Below are positions 1 through 8,700 of a stretch of DNA of 64,000 bases, one piece after another. Numbering within the stretch: the first letter of the stretch is position 1; each line of letters opens with the position of its first letter. The notes below the pieces were generated by a model, which ran no database searches, was not told the DNA's origin, and was given only the letters and a program-made list of their open reading frames with translations. Both the position numbers and the translations under genes were made by a program. Origin of the DNA: Anaerostipes butyraticus (GTDB lineage Bacteria; Bacillota; Clostridia; Lachnospirales; Lachnospiraceae); assembly GCF_016586355.1 (NCBI RefSeq), contig NZ_BLYI01000070.1, positions 1 through 64,000 on the forward strand, in the 5' to 3' direction.

Positions 1-267
1 GTCAGTGCACACAGTGCGGTAAAGAATAAAAGATCCTACTTCTATGCACAGTTCATGAGAATCAGCGCACATCGTGGGAAAAAGCGGGCCTATGTCGCAG
101 TCGCTCATTCAATGCTGATCGCCATTTATCATATCCTCAAGGATGGGATGGCCTTTCAAGATCTTGGAGCTGATTACTATAATCAGTTCAATAAGGAACG
201 TAAGATCCATGCATATCTCAAAAAGCTAAAAGCGCTTGGCTGGGAACCTCCTGTCGTTGCCTCATAA
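1..267 (+). CDS. IS110-family transposase, C-terminal end (cut by window edge)
   Basis: The reading frame is open from base 1, so the gene begins outside the window; the first ATG (55) is internal. The visible 88 residues carry the IS110/IS116/IS902 C-terminal pattern: a R-x-GKKRA-x-VAVAHSML segment, then IYHILKDG, then a conserved LG-x-DYY and a terminal KLKALGW. IS110 elements move with a RuvC-like N-terminal domain plus this C-terminal Tnp_20-type domain that holds the catalytic serine. The serine part lies outside the window, so activity cannot be judged. No inverted repeats are expected for this family and none were seen. Confidence 0.8.
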   Translation, partial: VSAHSAVKNKRSYFYAQFMRISAHRGKKRAYVAVAHSMLIAIYHILKDGMAFQDLGADYYNQFNKERKIHAYLKKLKALGWEPPVVAS

Positions 268-358
268 GATTTCCAGTTAAGTTTAAAAAGACATTAAAAT
301 TTATCAGGGAATAGTCTGCGCTTTTTTGGCTACCTGAAAGTTAATGTTTCACAGTAAT

Positions 359-396
359 AAAAAAACGCCCCGGAAACTTATCCTGTTTCCGAAGCG
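359..396 (-). terminator. Intrinsic terminator of the sulfotransferase gene
   Basis: On the minus strand the arms CGCTTCGGAAAC and GTTTCCGGGGCG pair around a 7-base loop and are followed by seven T. It lies 27 bases past the stop codon of the aryl-sulfate sulfotransferase. Confidence 0.8.
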
Positions 397-422
397 CTGC
401 ACTGTGTATTCAAGTTTTCAGC

Positions 423-2042
423 TTATGAGAAATAAAAGCCTTCAAAGTCATATTTATACACTCGATAAATAAACTTTTCAATATCCAGGCTGAAACTCTT
501 TATTAATTTATGGGAGCTGTCATATTCTCCAAACACTCCTGCTATGCCGCTGTCCATTACCGTGTTGTCTCCAATGTCCTGAGCGCTGCTGACATAGCCG
601 GAATATGGAACCGCAAAGGAATCTTCCAGCTGGAACGTACCTTTATTTTCATCTACAAGATACCGGTAATAGTAAGAGTTATCTCCTCCTTTTCCTGCAT
701 CATTGGTCAGTCCGATGGAAGACCATGAGAAATCAGGCTGTGATTCACTGAATCCAATATTATTGTTAAACATATACAGGTAATACTGCCCGTCTTCCAG
801 GCTGTCATCTTCCACATAGGTGACAGAATGCTGTCCTCCCTGAAGTGTGAAGTCTCCATTCTGGGTCAGAAGCAGGGATTCATATCCGGTGCCGTCCCAG
901 AACTCTTCTGAGCCGATCATATACTCAATGGACGGATCATCATACAAATCATCAATCTTCATAATGGTAGATGTTTCCCTGGAACTTATAATGATCTGGC
1001 CGTCTCCCAGCCACTGCAGAGTATTAATATGCATCCAGTCCAGATCTCCGTCAGAGGCGTCTTCGCAGGTCTTTTTATAATCTCCGAGAAAATCCGCCAG
1101 ATCCAGGACTTTCGTCACTTTTCCGGACTCCTTGTTGATCAGGATGATCATATCTTCCACACTGCTGCTGTTTGTATCACTGGCCAGGATCAGGATATTT
1201 CCGTCATCATCAAACACATAATCATGGTGAAGATTATATTCTCCCGTATCATAAACTTTCGTCACCTGTCCCAGCCGGTTCACTCTGGCTATCTTCGTCT
1301 GGGAAATGCTGTAGTACATGCCGTCATCGTCAAATAAAAGTCTGTGGCTGCGGTACCCGATGATCGGCACCTCGCCTCTCAGCACTCCGTTGTTGTCATA
1401 GTAATACATAAAATCCAGATTCTCACTGTCGTTTCCCATCATCACATACAGGCCGTCGGCCAGCTGCTGGGAAGATGTTCCTTCTGTTGCATCCACAGTC
1501 GTATCTTCATTGCCGAGAAGGCTTCCCATGGTATATGTGGTTTCTTTCTCCGTCGTCTTTCCGTCCTTCGTTTTGATCGTAAAGGTTATGGTATTTTCCG
1601 TATCAGGAATCAGTCCCAGCACCTGAAATTCATGCTCGGTCTGATATTCTTCTCCCTGGTAAGCATCCGCTGAAAAATCATCAATTCCGTCCTCCTCTGC
1701 ATGAACTGTGTAGGAAACAGATGCCGCTTCATCGGTTGTAAAGTATACATAAAGAGATTGTGTATTTGTGCCGTACAGATTATATTTTATCAGCATATTG
1801 TCTTCGGTATAATCCCCGGATTCTTTTTCCTCTTCGATCTCCTGTTCTATTTCTGACTGATTTTCTTCATTATAGGTGGCTTTGATATCTTCAAGAATTT
1901 CTTTCTGATCGGAACTGAGGATCGTTTTCCCTACATCCATATCTACGGTGGCTGTTGTCGAATCTTTTGATCCATCATCCGCCTTGCTTTCTTTATACTG
2001 CCGGTATCCGGCCGCCGCTGCTGTAATCCCTGCCGCAGCCAC
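423..2042 (-). CDS. Aryl-sulfate sulfotransferase (arylsulfotransferase, AssT-like)
   Basis: Resembles the bacterial PAPS-independent arylsulfotransferases, which move a sulfuryl group from one phenolic sulfate to another phenol at the cell surface. Residues about 40-170 look like the N-terminal beta-sandwich domain (LYVYFTTDEAASVSYTV). The rest looks like the six-bladed beta-propeller with repeated short blades (LLFDDDGMYY, DWMHINTLQW, IISSRETSTIMKI, LTQNGDFTLQGGQHS). The histidine in the DWMHIN blade is a good candidate for the active-site His by analogy with known AssT. The uninterrupted frame can start only at a GTG inside what should be the membrane anchor. The natural start is probably ATG at 2144, but an in-frame TGA at 2070-2072 separates it from this frame. 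Either the gene is disabled for export or translation restarts; see the separate entry. Confidence 0.75.
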   Translation of the reverse strand: MAAAGITAAAAGYRQYKESKADDGSKDSTTATVDMDVGKTILSSDQKEILEDIKATYNEENQSEIEQEIEEEKESGDYTEDNMLIKYNLYGTNTQSLYVYFTTDEAASVSYTVHAEEDGIDDFSADAYQGEEYQTEHEFQVLGLIPDTENTITFTIKTKDGKTTEKETTYTMGSLLGNEDTTVDATEGTSSQQLADGLYVMMGNDSENLDFMYYYDNNGVLRGEVPIIGYRSHRLLFDDDGMYYSISQTKIARVNRLGQVTKVYDTGEYNLHHDYVFDDDGNILILASDTNSSSVEDMIILINKESGKVTKVLDLADFLGDYKKTCEDASDGDLDWMHINTLQWLGDGQIIISSRETSTIMKIDDLYDDPSIEYMIGSEEFWDGTGYESLLLTQNGDFTLQGGQHSVTYVEDDSLEDGQYYLYMFNNNIGFSESQPDFSWSSIGLTNDAGKGGDNSYYYRYLVDENKGTFQLEDSFAVPYSGYVSSAQDIGDNTVMDSGIAGVFGEYDSSHKLIKSFSLDIEKFIYRVYKYDFEGFYFS

Positions 2043-2144
2043 GATTACACATATGGCAATGATAATTTTTCAGTGCCTTTTCTTTTTCCTGAACTGAATG
2101 GTGATCTCCTCCTTCTCTTTTTCCACAACGATTTTGTATCTCAT
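2043..2144 (-). other. Interrupted N-terminal anchor of the sulfotransferase (in-frame TGA)
   Basis: In frame with the sulfotransferase, an ATG at 2144 opens 24 codons ending FRKKKRH, then TGA (2070-2072), then KIIIAICVIVAAAG running straight into the annotated protein. A basic stretch followed by a hydrophobic helix is the expected signal anchor, so the TGA sits exactly between its two parts; a TGG to TGA change would explain it. A strong AAGGAGG site lies at about 2114-2120 but is followed by ATT rather than ATG. Programmed readthrough, sequencing error and a true nonsense mutation cannot be told apart here. Confidence 0.6.
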
Positions 2145-2322
2145 ATTTTATCGAAGAAATATGTGTGTCCTATGTCCAAAATATGTTACTTTTGTGTAAA
2201 AAATATGAAGAAATTATGACATTTATACCAGATACTGCAATCTGACTTTTCTTTACAAAGAATTGATTTTGTGTTATGAAGAAGGATGAAACACATTTTA
2301 TGGAAAGGAGTTCCTTAATTAT

Positions 2323-4020
2323 ATGAAACCTTCATTTGTTTTAAGAAATACACTAAGATCCGTGGATCATAAAGGATATCCGGCTTATAAAGGCCTTCGG
2401 GGGACCTATCAGTTCTCCTCTTATCTTCTGAACATTCACCATGTTCAGGGAGATCCGTTTGCTTCCCCTTCCAGCTTAAGTCTCTTTATTTCCGGCAAAG
2501 ACGCCGGATTTCCTCAGGAATTATATGATACGCCATGGCGCCGGACGGCTTTTCAGGATCATCTGCTCCGCCTTTTTGGAAAGCAGCTGAACCGGCTCAG
2601 CTTTCAGGCTAAAGGCTCCGGAAAAAGCGGTCTTCTTGCAACCAGCAGCTGCGGCCAGGAAATCCTTGAACGGTCCGCTCTCCAGGTAAATCCGAAAAAC
2701 GGTGATATTACTGCATGTTTTGAAGCCGGATTCCCCGCCAGAGGCCGCACCATTGACGCCAGATCCCTGGAAAAAATGCTGTTTGACCTGGTTCCAAAAG
2801 CTGCCGAAGCTTCTCTTTTTTATAAAGCAGTCTGTCAGGAAGATCTGATTCGTGACATTCATCTTTCTGATGATCAGCAGTATATCAGAGAACAGCTGCC
2901 ATCTCTCGGACTTTGTGCTTTTGTGGCCAACGGATCCATCCTGCCAAGAGAAAGCGGTGTGTCCCAGAAGCCAATGAAAGATTCTGTGCCGTTTGTTTCC
3001 CCTGAAACTTATCAGATCACCTTGACCCCTCCCCACTGCGGTTCCATTACCGGAATGGGAATTCCTAAAGGCATTACCCTGATTGTCGGCGGCGGCTATC
3101 ACGGAAAATCTACCCTGTTAAAGGCGCTCGAATTAGGAATATACAATCATATCGCAGGAGACGGCCGGGAATATGTGATCACTGATGACACTGCGGTAAA
3201 ACTGCGGGCCGAAGATGGAAGAAGCATCCGCAGGACAGATATCTCTCTTTTCATCAATGACCTTCCAAATGGAAAAGATACCACTTCTTTTTCTACAGAA
3301 GACGCCAGCGGAAGCACCTCTCAGGCTGCTAATACGATTGAGGCCATCGAATCTGGAACATCTCTGTTTCTGATCGATGAAGATACCAGCGCCACCAATT
3401 TTATGATTCGGGATGAACTGATGCAGAGAGTTGTCAGCCGCCACCAGGAACCGATCACTCCTCTGATTGAGCGGATCCGGTATCTCTATGACTCACACGG
3501 GATTTCATCTGTACTGGTGGCCGGAAGTTCAGGATCCTTTTTTCACACGGCAGACCATATCATTCAGATGGAAAACTATCGTCCAAAAGATATTACTGAA
3601 GCCGCAAAAACTGCGGCCAAAGATTTCCCTGCGGTTTCCATTCCAAAGGAAGCGCCGCATTTTCCAGATTTTGTTCGCTGTTTCTCTCCCAATAAACGTC
3701 TCCTTGGAGACCGCCGCGTGAAGATCAAAGTCTTTGGAAAAGATTCTGTCTCCATCAACAAAGAGACCATCGATCTAAGATATGTGGAACAGCTGGCTGA
3801 TTCAGAGCAGACCGCCTCTCTTGGATATGCTTTCCTCTATGCCCAGCTTCACATTATGAACGGAAAAAAAACACTGGGGCAGGTGGCAGACGAGATCATG
3901 GAACAGATCCGCCGCCATGGATTGATTTTCATTTCCGGAAGCAGCTATCCAAGAACCGGCCTCGCCATGCCAAGAAAGCAGGAAATCCTTGCCTGTATCA
4001 ACCGGTATCGAAAACTTTAA
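2323..4020 (+). CDS. ABC-class ATPase (PF09818-type)
   Basis: 565-residue soluble protein of the family 'predicted ATPase of the ABC class'. The Walker A is GGGYHGKST (about residues 253-261) and the Walker B region is SLFLIDEDTSATNFM (about 347-361). The D-loop-like SATNFM and VAGSSGSFF near 405 are family hallmarks. There are no membrane helices, so it is not a transporter subunit. A eukaryotic relative (MRB1590) binds RNA in trypanosome editing; the bacterial role is not established. The ribosome site GGAAAGGAG precedes the ATG. It stands alone: a terminator follows directly and the upstream neighbour is on the other strand. Confidence 0.8.
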   Translation: MKPSFVLRNTLRSVDHKGYPAYKGLRGTYQFSSYLLNIHHVQGDPFASPSSLSLFISGKDAGFPQELYDTPWRRTAFQDHLLRLFGKQLNRLSFQAKGSGKSGLLATSSCGQEILERSALQVNPKNGDITACFEAGFPARGRTIDARSLEKMLFDLVPKAAEASLFYKAVCQEDLIRDIHLSDDQQYIREQLPSLGLCAFVANGSILPRESGVSQKPMKDSVPFVSPETYQITLTPPHCGSITGMGIPKGITLIVGGGYHGKSTLLKALELGIYNHIAGDGREYVITDDTAVKLRAEDGRSIRRTDISLFINDLPNGKDTTSFSTEDASGSTSQAANTIEAIESGTSLFLIDEDTSATNFMIRDELMQRVVSRHQEPITPLIERIRYLYDSHGISSVLVAGSSGSFFHTADHIIQMENYRPKDITEAAKTAAKDFPAVSIPKEAPHFPDFVRCFSPNKRLLGDRRVKIKVFGKDSVSINKETIDLRYVEQLADSEQTASLGYAFLYAQLHIMNGKKTLGQVADEIMEQIRRHGLIFISGSSYPRTGLAMPRKQEILACINRYRKL

Positions 4021-4026
4021 AAAGCC

Positions 4027-4069
4027 AGGATGCTGCCCCACTGAATCACGAGTGCGGCAGCATCCTTTT
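4027..4069 (+). terminator. Terminator between ABC-class ATPase and LysR gene
   Basis: Eleven-base arms AGGATGCTGCC and GGCAGCATCCT, then TTTTG on the plus strand. It ends the ATPase gene and lies just past the 3' end of the converging LysR gene. Confidence 0.7.
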
Positions 4070-4084
4070 GCAAATCATTGTTTT

Positions 4085-4948
4085 TTATAATGACCGGATA
4101 TAGTTTAAAAACATTTTCTCTGCCGGATCCAAAGGCTGTTTCCTTGGGTAGATCAGGGAAATCGGCGAGCGGATATCATCCGCCAGCTGAATCATCCGGA
4201 TTCCCTGACAGGACAGGGAGACTTCTTCAAACACCTTTGTGAAGTTTATCGTGATTCCCACATGTTCTTTCACAAAACTCATGATCGTGTTGGCCTGAGG
4301 AAATTCATACTGGATGTCCGGCACAAATCCCGCCTTACAGCAGCTGTCATAAAAAAACTCATAGCTTCCGCTTTCTTTCAGCGGAAAGATGAAGGTCTCC
4401 CCTTCCAGCTCCTTCAACTGGATTTCTTTTCTGTCCGCCAGCGGATGATCCTCATATACCACCGCACAGAGCCGGTCCTCATACAGGGGATGAAACCGGA
4501 ATTTTTTCCTGTCCTTTATGAGCGATTCCCTTAAAATCATAAAGTCATAAGAATCCGCATCTTCAAGAATGTCTCTGCCCTTTTTCTCATCCACAATCAG
4601 CTGAATGTCCGGATGTTTTTCATGAAAGTCTGCCATGATCCGGGCGAAGTGATAAGGAGCCAGCACCGGCATGCTGCCGATGCGGATTTCCCTTTTCTTC
4701 CTGATCTGGCGGAGCATTTCTTCATACAGATCTGTTATTTCCTGGGCATATCGGTAAAATTCTTCCCCTTCCTTCGTTAGTTCAAATTTTCTTGTATTCC
4801 TTCGAATCAGAGTCACACCCAGCTCATTTTCCAGCTTTTTAATCTGCTTTGACAGCGCTCCCTGTGTCATATTGCAGACATATCCTGCTTCTGTAAAATT
4901 TTTCTGTCTGCATAATTCCATATAGTAATATAACTGCTGTATTTGCAT
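4085..4948 (-). CDS. LysR-family transcriptional regulator
   Basis: Start chosen at 4948 (MQIQQLYYYM) because AAAGGA lies 10 bases upstream; the ATG at 4984 has no site. The N-terminal winged helix-turn-helix (NFTEAGYVCNMTQGALSKQIKKLE) is typical of LysR proteins, as is the RIGSMPVLAPY start of the substrate-binding domain near residue 90. About 287 residues, the usual length. It is divergent from the YczE-type membrane gene, with about 107 bases between, so that gene is the likely target. An imperfect dyad ATATTCC-N5-GGAATAT overlaps its own ribosome-site region (4956-4974). Confidence 0.85.
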   Translation of the reverse strand: MQIQQLYYYMELCRQKNFTEAGYVCNMTQGALSKQIKKLENELGVTLIRRNTRKFELTKEGEEFYRYAQEITDLYEEMLRQIRKKREIRIGSMPVLAPYHFARIMADFHEKHPDIQLIVDEKKGRDILEDADSYDFMILRESLIKDRKKFRFHPLYEDRLCAVVYEDHPLADRKEIQLKELEGETFIFPLKESGSYEFFYDSCCKAGFVPDIQYEFPQANTIMSFVKEHVGITINFTKVFEEVSLSCQGIRMIQLADDIRSPISLIYPRKQPLDPAEKMFLNYIRSL

Positions 4949-5055
4949 TTTAATATATTCCTTTCTGGAATATATTATAGACAAAGTGGAATTGACTGTA
5001 AAGGCTTTTCCTCCCTATACTAAAGCCAGAAACAAATCAACGGGAGGAGCTATCT

Positions 5056-5706
5056 ATGAAACAAAAAAATTTTTTCTATCATCGAATGATTTTTTATATA
5101 TCCGGACTTTTAATTATGTCTGTAGGATCCAATCTGTTTTTAAAAGCAGCCCTTGGTGTTGCGCCAAGCTGTACGGTCGCACTGACTCTGACATACCTGT
5201 TTCCATTTCACAGTTATGCCTCTTTTAACTTTTTGATCAACACGGCATTCCTCGTGGGGGAAGTGTTTGTCCTGCGGCAGTTTCGAAAAAGTCAGATCAT
5301 ACAGCTGGCTCTGACCTTCCTCTATTCCGTATTTATCGAATGTACCTCATGGGGACTGTTTTTCATCCAGCCGGAAGGACTCCTGCAGAAAATTTCTCTT
5401 GCATTTCTGGCATGCGTGATCTTGTCCATCGGTGTTGCCTTTACGATCAATTCCGGATTTGCCGTTATGCCGATGGAAGGTCTTGTCAAAAGCATCGCAG
5501 ACAAGACACACCACAGTTTTGGCGTAATCCGCGTCCTGCTGGAACTTTCCCTGACTGCCGGTTCTGCTGTTGTTGCATTCACCTTTCTTCACAACCTGTC
5601 ACCAATCGGCATCGGCACAGTTCTGACCGCTTTCTTAAGCGGAAATATCACCAATCTTTTTTCCTTTCTTTTCGGGAAAAAAATGCAGGCCTTCCTGGGA
5701 GTCTGA
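5056..5706 (+). CDS. YczE/YyaS/YitT-type integral membrane protein
   Basis: 216 residues with five or six hydrophobic helices. The pattern SVGSNLFLKAALGVAPSC in the first third and GFAVMPMEGLVKSIA near residue 135 is characteristic of the YczE/YitT group. The molecular function of the group is unknown. The ribosome site GGGAGGA lies 8 bases before the ATG. Divergent from a LysR regulator and closed by its own terminator, so it forms a one-gene unit probably controlled by that regulator. Confidence 0.75.
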   Translation: MKQKNFFYHRMIFYISGLLIMSVGSNLFLKAALGVAPSCTVALTLTYLFPFHSYASFNFLINTAFLVGEVFVLRQFRKSQIIQLALTFLYSVFIECTSWGLFFIQPEGLLQKISLAFLACVILSIGVAFTINSGFAVMPMEGLVKSIADKTHHSFGVIRVLLELSLTAGSAVVAFTFLHNLSPIGIGTVLTAFLSGNITNLFSFLFGKKMQAFLGV

Positions 5707-5727
5707 TCTCCAAGAAGGCCTTTTTCT
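5677..5727. terminator. Bidirectional terminator shared by yczE-type gene and jetC
   Basis: Arms AGGCCTTC (5687-5694) and GAAGGCCT (5714-5721) with an inner GGAG/CTCC pairing. TTTTTC follows on the plus strand and seven T follow on the minus strand. The stop codons of both converging genes lie in or beside it. Confidence 0.8.
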
Positions 5728-8700
5728 AAAGCTGATCCATCCAGTCCCAGATTTCCGCCTGGCTGCCCGCTTCATAAAATTCCATATGCTCCAGCTTCTC
5801 ATTCTCGGATAATCCCGGCTGGTTCACCCGCATATCCCCGATTTTTAAGACTTCTTTGTCACTGTACATTCTCTTCCGTATGCTCAGCTGATAAATCAGG
5901 CTGAACCGGTTGGTAATGGAACTCTGACTTAAGTCAGACAGACAGATCAGCTGAATGGAAAATGTATCTGCAATATCCATAACTGCCCGAAGAAGATGTT
6001 CGGATGACGTCCTGGCAAATGGATTGTCCATAATCAGAACTTTGGATTCTTCCACCGGCTCCTCACCGGCAGATCTTCTTCCCGCCGCTCTTATGTAAGT
6101 GATCAGAATTGATACCATAGTAAAGAATACGACAAACTTTTCGCCCCCTGAATTCTGAGACATGGCATCTTCCCAGCGCTTCATCCCACTGTTCTTCTCA
6201 TTCAGGTCAATCTTATAGACATAAACCGGTATCTTACTGGTTCCGATCACCTGATTCAGAAGTTCCCGGCCGGAAGTCAGCGCCGCAAGACGTTCCCTGA
6301 CTTTCTTTTCTTCTCTATCCTCTGCTTCTTTGTTATATTTCATAATGATTTCCAGACAGGAATCCAGATAGTCTTCCATCCGCTCCCTTGCGCCGGAATC
6401 CAGCTGTTTTGGAATGTCAATCCTCAGCATCTGCACCGGTCTGTTTTTTCCGGTCAGCCGTATCCTGGATTTCTGCACAATGAACTTAATCTCTTCATAA
6501 AGCATAACCGCATAACTCATACATTGATCGGCGACCTGCTGCTTCGTATGATAAATATTTTCCAGCTGGGTCTCATAATAATCCAGCAGTTTTTTCAGAC
6601 TTTCTCTTTTTAACTGGTATTCTTCTATATATGGACGCAGTGTTTCCTGATCAAGATCTTCCGATTCAAACGCAAGATGTTCCAGCGTATCCAGAATATC
6701 TGAAATACATTTGTCTTTTCCGTAAAATTCTGAGCGGATTTCCTGATACAGCTTCCGGCAGTTCTGTCGTTTTTCCTGACTTTGTTTTCTTGCCTGCTGC
6801 ATCTGACTTCGCAGTTCCCGGAACTGACGGTTCAGATCCTGCTCCAATGCAACTGCTTCTCCTTCTCCCGGAAGAATTTCCGCAAAATCTCCGATCCTCT
6901 TCATAAGATTCTCAGCATCATTTTTCTGACGTGTAATCTGAATCTGCCGTTTCCTGCATTCTTCTCTCTCTTTTTCCAGACATCCTATGCGCTGTTCATA
7001 ATCCTGCAGAATTTCTTCTTTTCCCAAAGGTTCTGAAAGTCCTGTATCTTCCAGCGCTTTTTTCGCGTGAGACGCATTGGACTCTGCTTTCCCCTTTGCC
7101 TCTTTTATCTGCTCCACCTCCCGGCTGAGACGGCTGGTCTCCATTTCCAGCCGGTTCCCATCCTTTTTCAGCTGTTTGAGTTCTTCCGGATCATAGGAAA
7201 GATTCTGATAATCTTCCGGCTCCAGTCCGATTTCCTCCAGTTCAGCCGATGTCTCCCGAATCTGATGTTCCTTTTCTTCCAGCTGGCGTTTCCGGGAAGC
7301 CTCCCCTTCCGTCTGCTCTCGAACCAGGGTATCATACTCTTTCTCCATCTGCTGCAGACTGATTTCAATAAATTCCCCTTCCTGGGCAAACTCATATTTT
7401 GCCGCCTGTCTGGCAGCCTCATCCTTCTGAAGCCTGATCCCCTGAAGTTTCTGTGTCAGACTGGAGGCTGTCTCTTCCGCGGCTTCCTGATTTTCCTGAA
7501 GGCGGTCTGCCTGTTCCTGCGCCTTTTTAAGACTCTGGAGTATTTCTTCTAATTTCCGGCGCATTTCCTGATAGTTCTGATCTTCTTTCAAAAATTCCTC
7601 CAGCCGTGTTTCTCTGCCGGCAGCTTCCTGCCATGCCTTTTCCAGCTTCGGAATCCGATCCCTTAAAATTTCCAGCCGGTTTCTTATATCTTTTTGTCTT
7701 TCCTGGAAAACTTTTCTGCGCTCTTCTAACTCTGCCTTCTGCCGTTTCAGGTCTTCCATCTGTTTTTCCATGGATTCCCTGTCTCCTGCCTCATAGCCAA
7801 AAGACTGCAGAATGCTTTTTCCCTGATACAGCCGGTCCTGTTCCTGCTCCCAGTGGAGGCTCCGCTCCCGGCATTCTTCCAGCTGCCTTTTCTTTCGGCG
7901 GATATAACAGTCTCTCTGCTCCTGATCAAACAGTTCTCTTTCACAGACGGCCAGGAATCCGGGACTTTTTTCATATCGATAGACCGGTCCTCCTTCCGGC
8001 AGGCTCTCCGCCAGTTCCCGATAAGTAAAAACAGGAATCAGCTGACGCAGCATGCACCCTTTATAGGAAACTTCATTTATTTTTTTCAGTTCCTCCGTTG
8101 GAACAATGATTCCAAAGGCCAGAAGCGGGTTGCCGTCCAGTACTTTCATCCGCCGTTCCTGTTCCAGATTCTGAAGATAATCTTCGCCGGTTTCATAGGT
8201 AATGTCTGCATCTTCCAGGCGCTGCAGGACAGATTTCGGAAGATAGACATTATGATGTTCCATTCCGTCCAGCAAATCTTCCATCTGGCGTTCCTCCGCC
8301 TGTTCCCGGGCAATCCGTTTTCTCTGTTCCTGAATCTTATCCTCTATGATTTTTTGAGCGGTTTCTTTATCATACAGTAAATCCGCTTCCATATCATAAA
8401 GATCAAGCACTGCCAGACATTCTTTTTCTGCCTTTAAAAATTCTGCCATCCACTGTTCCTGCTCTGTGTGTTTATACTCCAGCGCATTGAATTCCCGGTC
8501 TGTCTCCATCCGGCCCTCTGCCTGTTCCTCTTCCTGCCGGTACAAAAGATCCTGCTCTTCCCGTGCTTCCCCGCACGCTTTCTCTGCTTCGTTCCGCTCT
8601 GTCTGCAGCCTGTTTTGAGCGTCTCTGACTTCCTCCGGTTCCAGATATCCCAGAAGATTTCTCAGCAGAGAAACGCCCGTCTTCTCAAGGATCTCCGGCT

